Below the pieces are notes generated by a model that was not told where the DNA came from, did not search any database, and saw only the letters and a list, made by a program, of their open reading frames with translations. Of a stretch of 64,000 nucleotides of DNA, positions 55,425-63,187 are shown in pieces. Both the position numbers and the translations under genes were made by a program. The stretch is from positions 248,001 through 312,000 of the forward strand of contig NZ_FOGE01000001.1 in NCBI RefSeq assembly GCF_900111125.1, written 5' to 3'. This DNA is from Sphingobium sp. YR768. GTDB lineage: Bacteria > Pseudomonadota > Alphaproteobacteria > Sphingomonadales > Sphingomonadaceae. Every line of letters begins with the position of its first letter. The first letter of the stretch is position 1.

Positions 55425-55459
55425 TACTCTCTTTTGGAAAGTAGGCACCGTAAAGTGCC
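55425..55459. promoter_or_regulatory. Candidate operator between the SDR gene and HxlR regulator
   Basis: TACTCTCTTTTGGAAAGTA has imperfect symmetry, and next to it GGCAC-CGTAAA-GTGCC (55444-55459) is a perfect 5-bp inverted repeat. Both lie in the 98-bp divergent gap. Confidence 0.4.
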
Positions 55460-55480
55460 GTAGTCACCCTAAGGTAAGAA

Positions 55481-55915
55481 ATGGCAAATCCGCTCGAAAC
55501 CCGCTTTCACGACGCCGATATTGCGCAGGCAGAGCATTATCTGGCGCATGAACCGCCCACCGATATCGACCCGCGCATCGAACGACTCGTCAACGATCTG
55601 ATCGGCCGCATCGCCGACAAATGGACGTTGCTGGTGCTGGAACTGCTGGAGGAGAAGGGCACGCTGCGCTTCACCGAAATCGGCCGACAGGTGGAGGGCA
55701 TCAGCCAGAAGATGCTGACCCAGACGCTGCGCCAGATGGAGCGGGACGGCCTGCTGACCCGCACCGTCCATCCGGTGGTGCCGCCGCGCGTCGATTATGC
55801 GCTGACCCCGCTCGGCAACAGCCTGAGCGCCGCCTTTTGCGGCGTCTGGGTCTGGGCCGAACGCAATCTGGAGACGGTGGAAGCCGCGCGCGCCAATTTC
55901 GACGCGCGCGACTGA
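55481..55915 (+). CDS. HxlR-family transcriptional regulator
   Basis: 144 residues with the winged-helix pattern L-I-G-R-I-A-D-K-W-T-L-L-V-L-E-L-L, F-T-E-I-G-R-Q-V-E-G-I-S-Q-K-M-L-T-Q-T-L-R and V-P-P-R-V-D-Y-A-L-T-P-L-G. The first 35 residues precede the usual start of the domain. Likely represses the divergent SDR gene in response to an electrophile or quinone; many family members sense through a Cys, but the only Cys here is Cys in A-A-F-C-G-V near the end. Confidence 0.88.
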   Translation: MANPLETRFHDADIAQAEHYLAHEPPTDIDPRIERLVNDLIGRIADKWTLLVLELLEEKGTLRFTEIGRQVEGISQKMLTQTLRQMERDGLLTRTVHPVVPPRVDYALTPLGNSLSAAFCGVWVWAERNLETVEAARANFDARD

Positions 55916-55918
55916 TCG

Positions 55919-56815
55919 TTACTGGTCGGACGTGGTCGGCACAGGCTGCACCACCAGCTTGGGCACGCTATTGTCCGGCAGCGTGCGCGCGACATCGGGC
56001 GGCCCCGCCATCGCCCCAGCCGCCACAGGTGCGGGAGCTGGCGCAGCGGCCGACGGCGGCGCCATATTCTGCACCGCGCTGGTCGAACTGGGCTGCCATC
56101 CTTCCGGCGGCACTTCGGCCGGCGGGCGCGGTGGCGGCGGCAGCGGCGTGGGCGACACCACGACCGTCACCGTCCCGCCAAAGCGCGACTGCCATTCCGC
56201 CAGCCGCCGCAGATAATCGGCATAGGCGGCGTAAAATTCCTGATAGGGCTTTTCCAGCTCTTTGAGCGCCTGGGGCGCATAGGCCAGAAGCTGATCCGAC
56301 GGCATCGTCATGATCTTGGCCCCCACCGCGACCGCGACCGGGCAGAAGCCCTTGATCACCGGCGGCAGGGCGAAGAAATTATAGACGACCGTATTGAGCT
56401 GCTCGCGCGATCCCACGCCCGACCGGCCAAAGGCCACCCGATAGTTGCGATCCACAGCCGCATTGGCGGCATTCAGGATCGGCTTATGGACGGCCAATAT
56501 CTGGTTATACTGGGTGCGCGCGGTATCGCCGAACCGGTCGCAATTGAGCGCCGCGACGTTCAGCGCCATGCGCACATGCCACAGCGCCGTGTTCGACGTG
56601 ATGCCCTTATTGGGCGTCAGATAATCGCCGCTTTCATCCTGGGTCGGCAGCGACATATTGTCGGCCGCCTGATTTGGCGGCACCGGACGCACGGTGGGCA
56701 CCACCGGCGGCGGCGGGGTCGGCGGCGGTGGCGGCGGCTTTGGCGTCGAACAGGCAGCCAGAACCGCCAGCGACACCAGGGAAATCCGGCCATAGAAACG
56801 GCGGGTTGCGGACAT
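55919..56815 (-). CDS. Proline-rich lipoprotein of unknown function
   Basis: 298 residues. The signal ends in a lipobox (A-V-L-A-A-C, Cys near 21), followed by a long Pro stretch (C-S-T-P-K-P-P-P-P-P-P-T-P). The middle (about 60-200) is an all-helical region with R-M-A-L-N-V-A-A-L-N-C-D-R and Y-N-Q-I-L-A-V-H-K, and the tail is Pro/Ala-rich again. The middle resembles conserved sphingomonad and Caulobacter hypothetical proteins, no named domain recognised. Polypro spacers suggest it spans part of the periplasm. 86 bp downstream of the nitronate monooxygenase gene. Confidence 0.75.
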   Translation of the reverse strand: MSATRRFYGRISLVSLAVLAACSTPKPPPPPPTPPPPVVPTVRPVPPNQAADNMSLPTQDESGDYLTPNKGITSNTALWHVRMALNVAALNCDRFGDTARTQYNQILAVHKPILNAANAAVDRNYRVAFGRSGVGSREQLNTVVYNFFALPPVIKGFCPVAVAVGAKIMTMPSDQLLAYAPQALKELEKPYQEFYAAYADYLRRLAEWQSRFGGTVTVVVSPTPLPPPPRPPAEVPPEGWQPSSTSAVQNMAPPSAAAPAPAPVAAGAMAGPPDVARTLPDNSVPKLVVQPVPTTSDQ

Positions 56816-56901
56816 CAATTTCTCCGATGGAACTCTGCCCCGGTCATGCCGGGCATTAGGGCCAGAGGAAATATGCCTTATGCTCCGTTCACCGCAAGCC
56901 T

Positions 56902-57915
56902 TCAGGCGGCTCGCCGCTCCAAAGCGGTTGCGGCCTGCGCCATCAGCTCGGCGATGATGTCGGCGACCGGCTCTTCCTTCGTCACCATGCCGACCGACTG
57001 GCCCGCCATCAGCGATCCGCCCTCCACATCGCCGTCGATCACCGCCTTGCGCAGCGCGCCGGCCCAATAATGTTCGATCTGGAGCTGCGCCTCCATCATG
57101 TCGACTGCACCGCTGTCCAGCAGATTGGCGACTTCGCGCTGCTTGGCGGTGAAGGCTTCGGTGCCCGCATTTTTGAGCGCGCGCACGGGGATGACCGGCA
57201 GGCGCGGGTCGATCTGCACGCTGGCGATCGCATCGCGGGCCGACGCGCGGAAGAAGGCTTTCTTGAACGCCGGATGGGCGATGCTCTCGCTCGCGCAGGC
57301 GAAACGGGTGCCCAACTGCACGCCGGCCGCGCCCATTTCCAGATAGGCGGCGATCGCCTCGCCCCGGCCGATGCCGCCAGCCACGAAGACGGGCACCTGC
57401 TCTGCCATCTCCGGCAGGATTTCCTGCGCCAGCACGCTGGTCGCCACCGGACCGATATGGCCACCCGCTTCCATGCCTTCCACCACCAGCGCGTCGACGC
57501 CCGATCGCACCAGCTTTTTGGCCAGCGCCAGCGCCGGAGCGAAACAGATCAGCTTCGCGCCCTTCTGCTTGATCGCTTCGATGCTGCCCTTGGGTGGAAG
57601 GCCACCGGCCAGCACGACATGGCTGACATCATGCTTCGCGCATATGTCGATCAGGTCGAACAGTTGCGGATGCATGGTGATCAGGTTCACGCCGAACGGC
57701 TTGCGCGTCAGCGCCTTGGTCGCGGCGATTTCCTTGTCCAGCAACTCAGGCGTCATCGCGCCACAGGCGATCACGCCGAAGCCACCGGCATTGGAAATCG
57801 CCGACACGAGGTTGCGCTCGCTGACCCAGCTCATCGCCCCGCACAGGATCGCGCTCTCGCACCCGAAAAATTCGGTGCCGCGAGCCATCAGGGAAGCGAG
57901 TTTGGCGGTGGTCAT
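56902..57915 (-). CDS. Nitronate monooxygenase
   Basis: 337 residues, a flavin TIM barrel. A-M-S-W-V-S-E-R-N-L-V-S-A-I-S-N-A-G-G-F-G at the start, V-V-E-G-M-E-A-G-G-H-I-G with the catalytic His, and A-G-G-I-G-R-G-E-A-I-A-A-Y-L-E-M-G-A-A-G-V for FMN phosphate are the family segments. Oxidises alkyl nitronates such as propionate-3-nitronate, a plant and fungal toxin; some members are FabK-like enoyl reductases, less likely here. GAAGG lies eight bases upstream of the chosen ATG. A terminator separates it from lysC. Confidence 0.88.
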   Translation of the reverse strand: MTTAKLASLMARGTEFFGCESAILCGAMSWVSERNLVSAISNAGGFGVIACGAMTPELLDKEIAATKALTRKPFGVNLITMHPQLFDLIDICAKHDVSHVVLAGGLPPKGSIEAIKQKGAKLICFAPALALAKKLVRSGVDALVVEGMEAGGHIGPVATSVLAQEILPEMAEQVPVFVAGGIGRGEAIAAYLEMGAAGVQLGTRFACASESIAHPAFKKAFFRASARDAIASVQIDPRLPVIPVRALKNAGTEAFTAKQREVANLLDSGAVDMMEAQLQIEHYWAGALRKAVIDGDVEGGSLMAGQSVGMVTKEEPVADIIAELMAQAATALERRAA

Positions 57916-57935
57916 ACATTCAGCCTTCAAGAATC

Positions 57936-57968
57936 AAAAAGCATCCCCGAACGCGATGTCCGGGGATG
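57936..57968 (-). terminator. Intrinsic terminator on the lysC side of the nitronate gene
   Basis: On the minus strand CATCCCCG pairs with CGGGGATG and a CTTTTT tail follows. It ends transcripts from lysC. Between it and the element at 58051 lies a REP-like piece (AATCCGCCTTTGCGGGGATAACG), otherwise nothing identified. Confidence 0.75.
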
Positions 57969-58050
57969 GTAAAGAGAGTCACATGACTTTCTGCAATCCG
58001 CCTTTGCGGGGATAACGCCGAAAGTAAAGAGCAACCCGGCTTGATCGATA

Positions 58051-58214
58051 TTTGGCTCAGGCCGAGCCGAAAATGGTATCTTTCGAGAACCTCGGGCCGA
58101 GTCACGTGCCTCGGCCCGACGCAGCGTGCTTAAAGCACGTGAGCACCGGAAGCGCAGAAAGTTGAAACGAGGCACGTGACTCATTTCAACGTTTGCAGGC
58201 CGGCCTGAGCCAAA
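58051..58214. mobile_element. 164-bp palindromic, TA-flanked element (MITE-like)
   Basis: Terminal inverted repeats of 14 bp, TTTGGCTCAGGCCG and CGGCCTGAGCCAAA, are perfect, and a TA dinucleotide stands on both outer sides. Inside there is a second perfect 14-bp inverted pair (GAGTCACGTGCCTC, GAGGCACGTGACTC at 58099 and 58169), and a 7-1-7 palindrome (CGTGCTT-A-AAGCACG) at the centre. The whole can fold into one long hairpin. Short length, no coding capacity and a TA target fit a non-autonomous element moved by an IS630/mariner-type transposase. It ends 6 bp from the lysC stop, so it is part of the lysC 3' transcript. Confidence 0.5.
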
Positions 58215-58220
58215 TAGCGA

Positions 58221-59486
58221 TTAAGCCGCCGGAGCGTCCAGACCATAAGCGGTGTGCAGAACGCGGACGGCCAGTTCCGTCTCGTCCTCGTCGATCAGCA
58301 CCGAGACCTTGATCTCGCTGGTGGATATGGCTTCGATATTGATGCCGCGTTCGGCCAGCGTCTTGAACATGGTGGCGGCGACGCCCGGATGGCTCCGCAT
58401 GCCCACGCCCACGACGCTGATCTTGGCGACCTGGGTGTCAGTGATGATCCGGCGGAAACCGATCTCTTCCTTCAGCCCCTCCAGAATGTCGACGCTGCGG
58501 GCGAGGTCCGCGCGCGGCACGGTGAAGGTGACGTCCGTCTCCTCCTTCTCCTTGCTGTCATTCTGGATGATCATGTCGACGTTGATCGCCGCATCGGCCA
58601 GCGGGCCGAAGATGCTGGCGACGGCGCCCGGCTTGTCGGGGACGCGGGTGACGATGATCTTCGCCTCATTCTTGTCATGGGCGATGCCGGTGATGAGCTG
58701 ACGTTCCATCTTCGTTTCCTTGAGCTTGGCTTCCAGTTCCTCGTCGCTCACGATCAGCGTGCCGGGGAGGTCGTCCTGGGTGGGATCATCGAAGGAAGAA
58801 AGCACCTGTACGACGACGCCTTCCTTCATGGCGAGGCCGACCGACCGGGTCTGGAGCACCTTGGCGCCGACCGAGGCCAGTTCCAGCATTTCCTCATAGG
58901 TGACGAGGTCCAGCTTGCGGGCACGGGCGACGATGCGCGGGTCGGTGGTGTAGACGCCGTCGACGTCGGTATAGATGTCGCAGCGATCGGCCTTCACCGC
59001 CGCCGCCACGGCGACCGCCGACGTATCCGAACCGCCCCGGCCCAGCGTCGACACGCGGCCATCGGCCATCATGCCCTGGAAGCCGGGGATTACGGCAACC
59101 TGCCCCGAACCCATCGCCTGGAGCAGCGCGCCGGTGTCGATCTTTTCCACGCGCGCCTTGGCATGCGCCTCGACCGTGCGGATCGGCAATTGCCAGCCCA
59201 GCCAGGACCGCGCGTCCACGCCCATGGCCTTCAGCGTCATGGCCAGCAGGCCGCTGGTGATCTGTTCGCCGGCGGCGACCACGACATCATATTCAGCCGG
59301 ATCGTAGAGGGCGGAGGCTTCCTTGCAGAAACCGACCAGACGGTCCGTCTCGCCCGCCATGGCCGACACGACGACGGCGACTTCATGCCCCTGTTCGACG
59401 ACATGTTTGACGCGCGCCGCCACGTTGCGAATTCGCTCCATCCCCGCCATGGAGGTGCCGCCGAATTTCATCACGATGCGCGCCAT
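58221..59486 (-). CDS. lysC: Aspartate kinase
   Basis: 421 residues, the monofunctional class. The kinase domain begins I-V-M-K-F-G-G-T-S-M-A-G and has L-G-R-G-G-S-D-T-S-A-V-A. The C-terminal third holds two ACT domains (A-S-I-F-G-P-L-A-D-A-A-I-N-V-D-M-I; M-F-K-T-L-A-E-R-G-I-N-I-E-A-I-S-T) that bind lysine and threonine for feedback control. It makes aspartyl phosphate for lysine, threonine, methionine and diaminopimelate. I start at M-A-R-I-V-M-K-F-G-G, which matches relatives; the open frame extends 30 codons upstream without support. Confidence 0.96.
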   Translation of the reverse strand: MARIVMKFGGTSMAGMERIRNVAARVKHVVEQGHEVAVVVSAMAGETDRLVGFCKEASALYDPAEYDVVVAAGEQITSGLLAMTLKAMGVDARSWLGWQLPIRTVEAHAKARVEKIDTGALLQAMGSGQVAVIPGFQGMMADGRVSTLGRGGSDTSAVAVAAAVKADRCDIYTDVDGVYTTDPRIVARARKLDLVTYEEMLELASVGAKVLQTRSVGLAMKEGVVVQVLSSFDDPTQDDLPGTLIVSDEELEAKLKETKMERQLITGIAHDKNEAKIIVTRVPDKPGAVASIFGPLADAAINVDMIIQNDSKEKEETDVTFTVPRADLARSVDILEGLKEEIGFRRIITDTQVAKISVVGVGMRSHPGVAATMFKTLAERGINIEAISTSEIKVSVLIDEDETELAVRVLHTAYGLDAPAA

Positions 59487-59999
59487 TTGCTTGTCGAACC
59501 TATTCCAGTTTATGAAACAATATGTCCCAAAGGGGCAAAACGGCGCTCCTATTAGCAGCCGCGACGGATATGGCAAGCAATCCTGCCCCCGTTCGGCACC
59601 GCCCCTGCCTATCCCCCTTCCAATGTTGGATTTCCTCTGATCTATACTGTCCCATGACAGCCTGTTTCATCCCTTCCGCCATAGCCGCCAAGCCGATCGG
59701 AACTGCCGCGCCCCTGTCGCTTGCCCGTCGCGCTTCAGGTGCGTCGGGGGAGCGTGGCAGTGACCCGATGCCAACGCCCTGTGCCGCGTTACAGATGCGC
59801 AGGTGGCGCGTCGCAGAGGCGTTATGATGGCGTTTTGCTCCAATAAGCCCGACGACGGTGTGAACTTCGGCCATGTCGCAAAGGATGCGCCTTCAGACAG
59901 GCCCCTTCCGGGGCCAGAAGGCTGCTATAATGGTTCCGGATCATGACCCGATGGTCTAGGGACGATCCGGGCCGCGATGCCCGCAGACCAAGGTGCAAG
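59487..59999. other. 513-bp divergent region between lysC and ubiG
   Basis: It holds the lysC and ubiG promoters. The only clear signal is a TATAAT at 59926-59931 toward ubiG, just after a GGCCCC-TTCC-GGGGCC hairpin (59900-59915). Open frames on both strands here look random: no ribosome site, no family motif, no hydrophobic pattern. No tRNA or riboswitch shape was recognised. Confidence 0.4.
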
Positions 60000-60734
60000 A
60001 TGACGGATACAGCCACAGCCACGATCGACCCGAAGGAAGCCGCCCATTTCGGCGCCATGGCCGCCGACTGGTGGGACCCCAACGGCTCCAGCGCGATGTT
60101 GCACAAGCTGAACCCGGTACGGCTGCGCTATATCCGCGCTGCGATCGACCGGCACTGGCCCGGCAGCGAACAGGCCTTCCGTCCGCTTGGCGGCAAGCGC
60201 GCGCTGGATGTCGGCTGCGGTGCGGGCCTGCTGACCGAACCGCTGGCGCGCCTTGGCGCCACCGTCACTGGCCTCGACGCCGCGCCGGAAAATATCGCCG
60301 CGGCGCAGGCCCATGCGCAGGGCCAGCATCTGACCATCGACTATCGCGCCACCCCGGTCGAGGATATGGCCGATACCGGCTATGATCTGGTCACATCGAT
60401 GGAAGTGATCGAACATGTCGCCGATCCCGCCGCCTTTATCGCCGCGCTGGCCGCGAAACTGGCGCCGGATGGCCTGATGATCCTCTCCACGCCCAACCGC
60501 ACGCCGCTGTCCCGCCTCGCCATGATCACCATCGGCGAAAGCGTAGGCGGTATCCCCAAGGGCACGCATGACTGGCAGAAGTTCATCACGCCCGAAGAAC
60601 TGACCGCGCTGCTGGAACAGGCCGGGCTGGAAGTGACCGACAGCATCGGCCTCAGCTTCGATCCCGGCCGGGGCTTCACCTTGTCGGCCAACACCGCGAT
60701 CAACTATCTGCTGACCGCACGGCACAAGAGCTGA
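60000..60734 (+). CDS. ubiG: Ubiquinone biosynthesis O-methyltransferase UbiG
   Basis: 244 residues. The family start H-F-G-A-M-A-A-D-W-W-D-P-N-G-S-S-A-M-L-H, the AdoMet motif A-L-D-V-G-C-G-A-G-L-L-T-E-P-L and S-M-E-V-I-E-H-V are intact. It performs both O-methylations in ubiquinone synthesis. AAGGTGCAAG lies immediately before the ATG. Divergent from lysC, as in several sphingomonad genomes. Confidence 0.95.
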   Translation: MTDTATATIDPKEAAHFGAMAADWWDPNGSSAMLHKLNPVRLRYIRAAIDRHWPGSEQAFRPLGGKRALDVGCGAGLLTEPLARLGATVTGLDAAPENIAAAQAHAQGQHLTIDYRATPVEDMADTGYDLVTSMEVIEHVADPAAFIAALAAKLAPDGLMILSTPNRTPLSRLAMITIGESVGGIPKGTHDWQKFITPEELTALLEQAGLEVTDSIGLSFDPGRGFTLSANTAINYLLTARHKS

Positions 60735-60739
60735 TCTGC

Positions 60740-60816
60740 GTGTTCCTGCGAAAGCAGGAACCCAGGGTTTTGCGGACAGCGCTTGCCGCTCTGGGCTCCA
60801 CATTTCGCAGGAGCAC
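60740..60816. repeat. REPIN of the CTCCTGCGAAAGCAGGAG family, partly decayed
   Basis: The left unit is GTTCCTGCGAAAGCAGGAAC; the right unit reads CTCCACATTTCGCAGGAG, with three bases out of symmetry. It fills most of the ubiG to DUF1801 gap. Confidence 0.8.
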
Positions 60817-60835
60817 TATATGAGAGGGACGGGAC

Positions 60836-61438
60836 ATGACCGACGAGTCCACGAAGGTCGATGCCTATATCGCCGCGCAGGCCGATTTCGCCCGGCCGAT
60901 CCTCACCCATTTCCGCGCCCTCGTCCATGCCGCCCGGCCCGGCGTGACTGAAGCGATCAAATGGGGCTTCCCCCATTTCATCCATGGCACCAAGAATCTC
61001 GCCTCCATGGCCGCCTTCAAAAGCCATGCCGCGATCGGCTTCTGGTATAGCGAGGATCAGACGGAGGCGCGCAGGGAACAGGGCGGCATGGGCCATCTGG
61101 GCAAGATCGCCAGCCTGTCCGACCTGCCTCCGGACGAGGAACTGCGCGCCATGCTGGACCGCGCCGTCGCCATGATCGACGCAGGCGCCAAGCCGCAATG
61201 GATGGAACGGCGCCAGCCGCGCGCCGCGCTGCCCATTCCCCCGGCGCTGACCGAGGCGATCGCAGCCAATCCGGCAGCGCAAGCCGTCTGGTCCGCCTTC
61301 CCGCCCGGCAAGGTCCGCGACTATGCCGAGTGGATCGGCGAGGCGAAGACCGACGCCACCCGCGACAAGCGCATCGCCCAGGCGGTCGACTGGATTGCGG
61401 AAGGCAAGGGCCGCAACTGGAAATATGAAAAGCGCTGA
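60836..61438 (+). CDS. YdeI/OmdA-like protein with DUF1801 domain
   Basis: 200 residues. The first 115 residues match DUF1801 (V-H-A-A-R-P-G-V-T-E-A-I-K-W-G-F-P-H-F, K-S-H-A-A-I-G-F-W). The last 65 residues (I-P-P-A-L-T-E-A-I-A-A-N-P-A-A-Q-A-V-W, Y-A-E-W-I-G-E-A-K-T-D-A-T-R) match the bacteriocin-protection (OmdA) tail. YdeI-type proteins are linked to resistance to cationic peptides, but the mechanism is not known. Cytoplasmic by sequence. Confidence 0.85.
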   Translation: MTDESTKVDAYIAAQADFARPILTHFRALVHAARPGVTEAIKWGFPHFIHGTKNLASMAAFKSHAAIGFWYSEDQTEARREQGGMGHLGKIASLSDLPPDEELRAMLDRAVAMIDAGAKPQWMERRQPRAALPIPPALTEAIAANPAAQAVWSAFPPGKVRDYAEWIGEAKTDATRDKRIAQAVDWIAEGKGRNWKYEKR

Positions 61439-61554
61439 ATCAGGCGCGACAAGACACAAGGCCTGACTTCACAATAGGCTATCCGCCGCGCCCCTGCTCC
61501 GCTATGCTGGCCGACATCGCGCGCCCACGGGCGCTATTCTGAAGGAACGCCGCC

Positions 61555-61656
61555 ATGGACATCAACCTGAACGCTCAGCCCCTCCGCTCTGCCTTCAGGA
61601 AAGTTTTCGTCCATGCCTGCCATTCTTCTTTCCAGCCTCTCCTGGTCCGCGCCTGA
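61555..61656 (+). CDS. Possible 33-residue leader peptide of the ABC-F gene
   Basis: ATG at 61555 is preceded by GAAGGA at 8-base spacing, a better ribosome site than most genes here. The frame runs 33 residues (M-D-I-N-L-N-A-Q-P-L-R start, V-R-A end) and stops 41 bases inside the ABC-F gene in another frame. Upstream peptides that control ABC-F expression through stalled ribosomes are known for antibiotic-resistance ABC-F genes. Whether this one is translated is unknown. Confidence 0.35.
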   Translation: MDINLNAQPLRSAFRKVFVHACHSSFQPLLVRA

Positions 61657-63187
61657 CGGCACCGCCGTCCTTTCCGGCCTCGACTTCGGCTTTACGTCCG
61701 AACGCATCGGCCTGATCGGCCGCAACGGCGTCGGCAAATCCACTCTGCTCGCGCTGATGGCGGGAGAGCGCCAGCCTTCGGCCGGGCGCGTCCAAATCGA
61801 TGGCACTGTCGCAACGCTGCGCCAATCCCCTTTGCCGGATCAGACGATCGCCGACCTGTTCGGCGTCGCCCCGGCCCTCGCCCTGCTCGATCAGGCCGAA
61901 GCCGGCACCGCCACCATGGCCGAACTGGAGCAATGCGACTGGACCCTGCCCGCCAGACTGGCGGACGCATTGGCGGAGGCCGGCCTCACCGCCGATCTCA
62001 TGACACCCCTCACCCATCTGTCCGGCGGCCAGCGCACCCGTGCCGCTCTGGCGGCCTGTGTCTTCGCGCAACCCGACTGGCTGCTGCTGGACGAACCGAC
62101 CAATCATTTGGATGCCGAAGGGCGGGAAGCCGTCACCGCCCTGCTGAAACGCTGGCGCGGCGGCGCGATCGTGGTCAGTCACGACCGCGCTCTGCTGGAC
62201 ATCATGGATGCCATCGCCGAACTGACCAGCCTTGGCATCGCCCGCTATGGCGGCAATTGGTCGGCCTATCGCGCACGCAAGGATGTGGAACTGGCAGCGG
62301 CGCAGGATAGGCTCGACCATGCCGAGCGGCAGGCCTCCACCATCGCCCGCAAGACACAGATAGCCACCGAACGGCAGCAGCGCCGCGACGGCGCAGGCGC
62401 ACGGCAGGCGGCGAAGGGGGGCTTGCCCCGCATTTTGCTGGGCAAGCGCAAGGAACAGGCGGAACGATCCGGCGGGGACGCCGCCCGTCGCAACGACCAG
62501 CAACGTCAACAGGCGCAGGAGACTATCGCAGAGGCGCGCGGCAAGATCGAGATTTTGGCGCCGCTGACCGTCACCTTGCCATCGGCCAATATCCCTTCCA
62601 GCCGGACCTTGCTGCGGCTGGAGGGCGTCACGGCTGGCCATGATCCCGCTCATCCGGTTCTTCGCGACCTGAGCCTGACGATCACCGGCCCCGAACGGAT
62701 CGCCATCACCGGTCCCAACGGCGCGGGGAAATCGACGCTGCTGCATCTGATCGCCGGTCAGATCGCGCCGTTCATCGGACAGGTCCACCAGCCCGAAAAC
62801 AGCGCCCTGCTGGATCAGGAGGCGAGCCTGCTCGACGGGGAAAACAGCATCGCCGACAATTTCGCCCGGCTGCATCCGGGCGCGACACGCAACGCCATTC
62901 ACGCAGCCCTGGCGCGTTTCCGGTTCCGGGCGGACCTGGCGCTACAACGGGTCGCGACGCTGAGCGGCGGGCAAAAATTGCGCGCCGCTCTGGCCTGCGT
63001 GCTGGGCGGCGACACGGTGCCGCCGCTGCTGCTGCTGGACGAACCGACCAACCATCTCGACCTCGATTCGATCGCCGCGATCGAGCAGGGACTGGCCGCC
63101 TATGACGGCGCCCTGATCGTGGTCAGCCACGACAGCGCCTTCCTCGACGCCATCGGCATCACCCGGCGCATCCCTCTACCTCAATGA
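61613..63187 (+). CDS. ABC-F family ribosome-associated ATPase
   Basis: 524 residues with two ATP-binding cassettes and no membrane span. Walker A motifs are G-R-N-G-V-G-K-S-T (about 36) and G-P-N-G-A-G-K-S-T (about 365). Both signature motifs (L-S-G-G-Q) and both Walker B/H-loops (L-L-L-D-E-P-T-N-H-L-D) are complete. The linker between the cassettes is charged and helical (R-Q-A-S-T-I-A-R-K-T). Family members enter the E site of the ribosome and help stalled translation, some protecting against antibiotics. AGGAAAG precedes the start at nine bases. Its end overlaps the convergent exporter gene by 7 bp. Confidence 0.9.
   Translation: MPAILLSSLSWSAPDGTAVLSGLDFGFTSERIGLIGRNGVGKSTLLALMAGERQPSAGRVQIDGTVATLRQSPLPDQTIADLFGVAPALALLDQAEAGTATMAELEQCDWTLPARLADALAEAGLTADLMTPLTHLSGGQRTRAALAACVFAQPDWLLLDEPTNHLDAEGREAVTALLKRWRGGAIVVSHDRALLDIMDAIAELTSLGIARYGGNWSAYRARKDVELAAAQDRLDHAERQASTIARKTQIATERQQRRDGAGARQAAKGGLPRILLGKRKEQAERSGGDAARRNDQQRQQAQETIAEARGKIEILAPLTVTLPSANIPSSRTLLRLEGVTAGHDPAHPVLRDLSLTITGPERIAITGPNGAGKSTLLHLIAGQIAPFIGQVHQPENSALLDQEASLLDGENSIADNFARLHPGATRNAIHAALARFRFRADLALQRVATLSGGQKLRAALACVLGGDTVPPLLLLDEPTNHLDLDSIAAIEQGLAAYDGALIVVSHDSAFLDAIGITRRIPLPQ

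Noticed and set aside
57975-58220. Structured RNA or riboswitch after lysC
   Set aside because: The symmetry is that of DNA-level inverted repeats with TA flanks, and a lysine riboswitch would be expected before lysC, not after it; kept as a MITE-like element.
59500-59874. Minus-strand 124-codon frame between lysC and ubiG, and a plus-strand frame at 59522-59827
   Set aside because: Neither has a ribosome site or a recognisable domain, and they overlap each other and both promoters.
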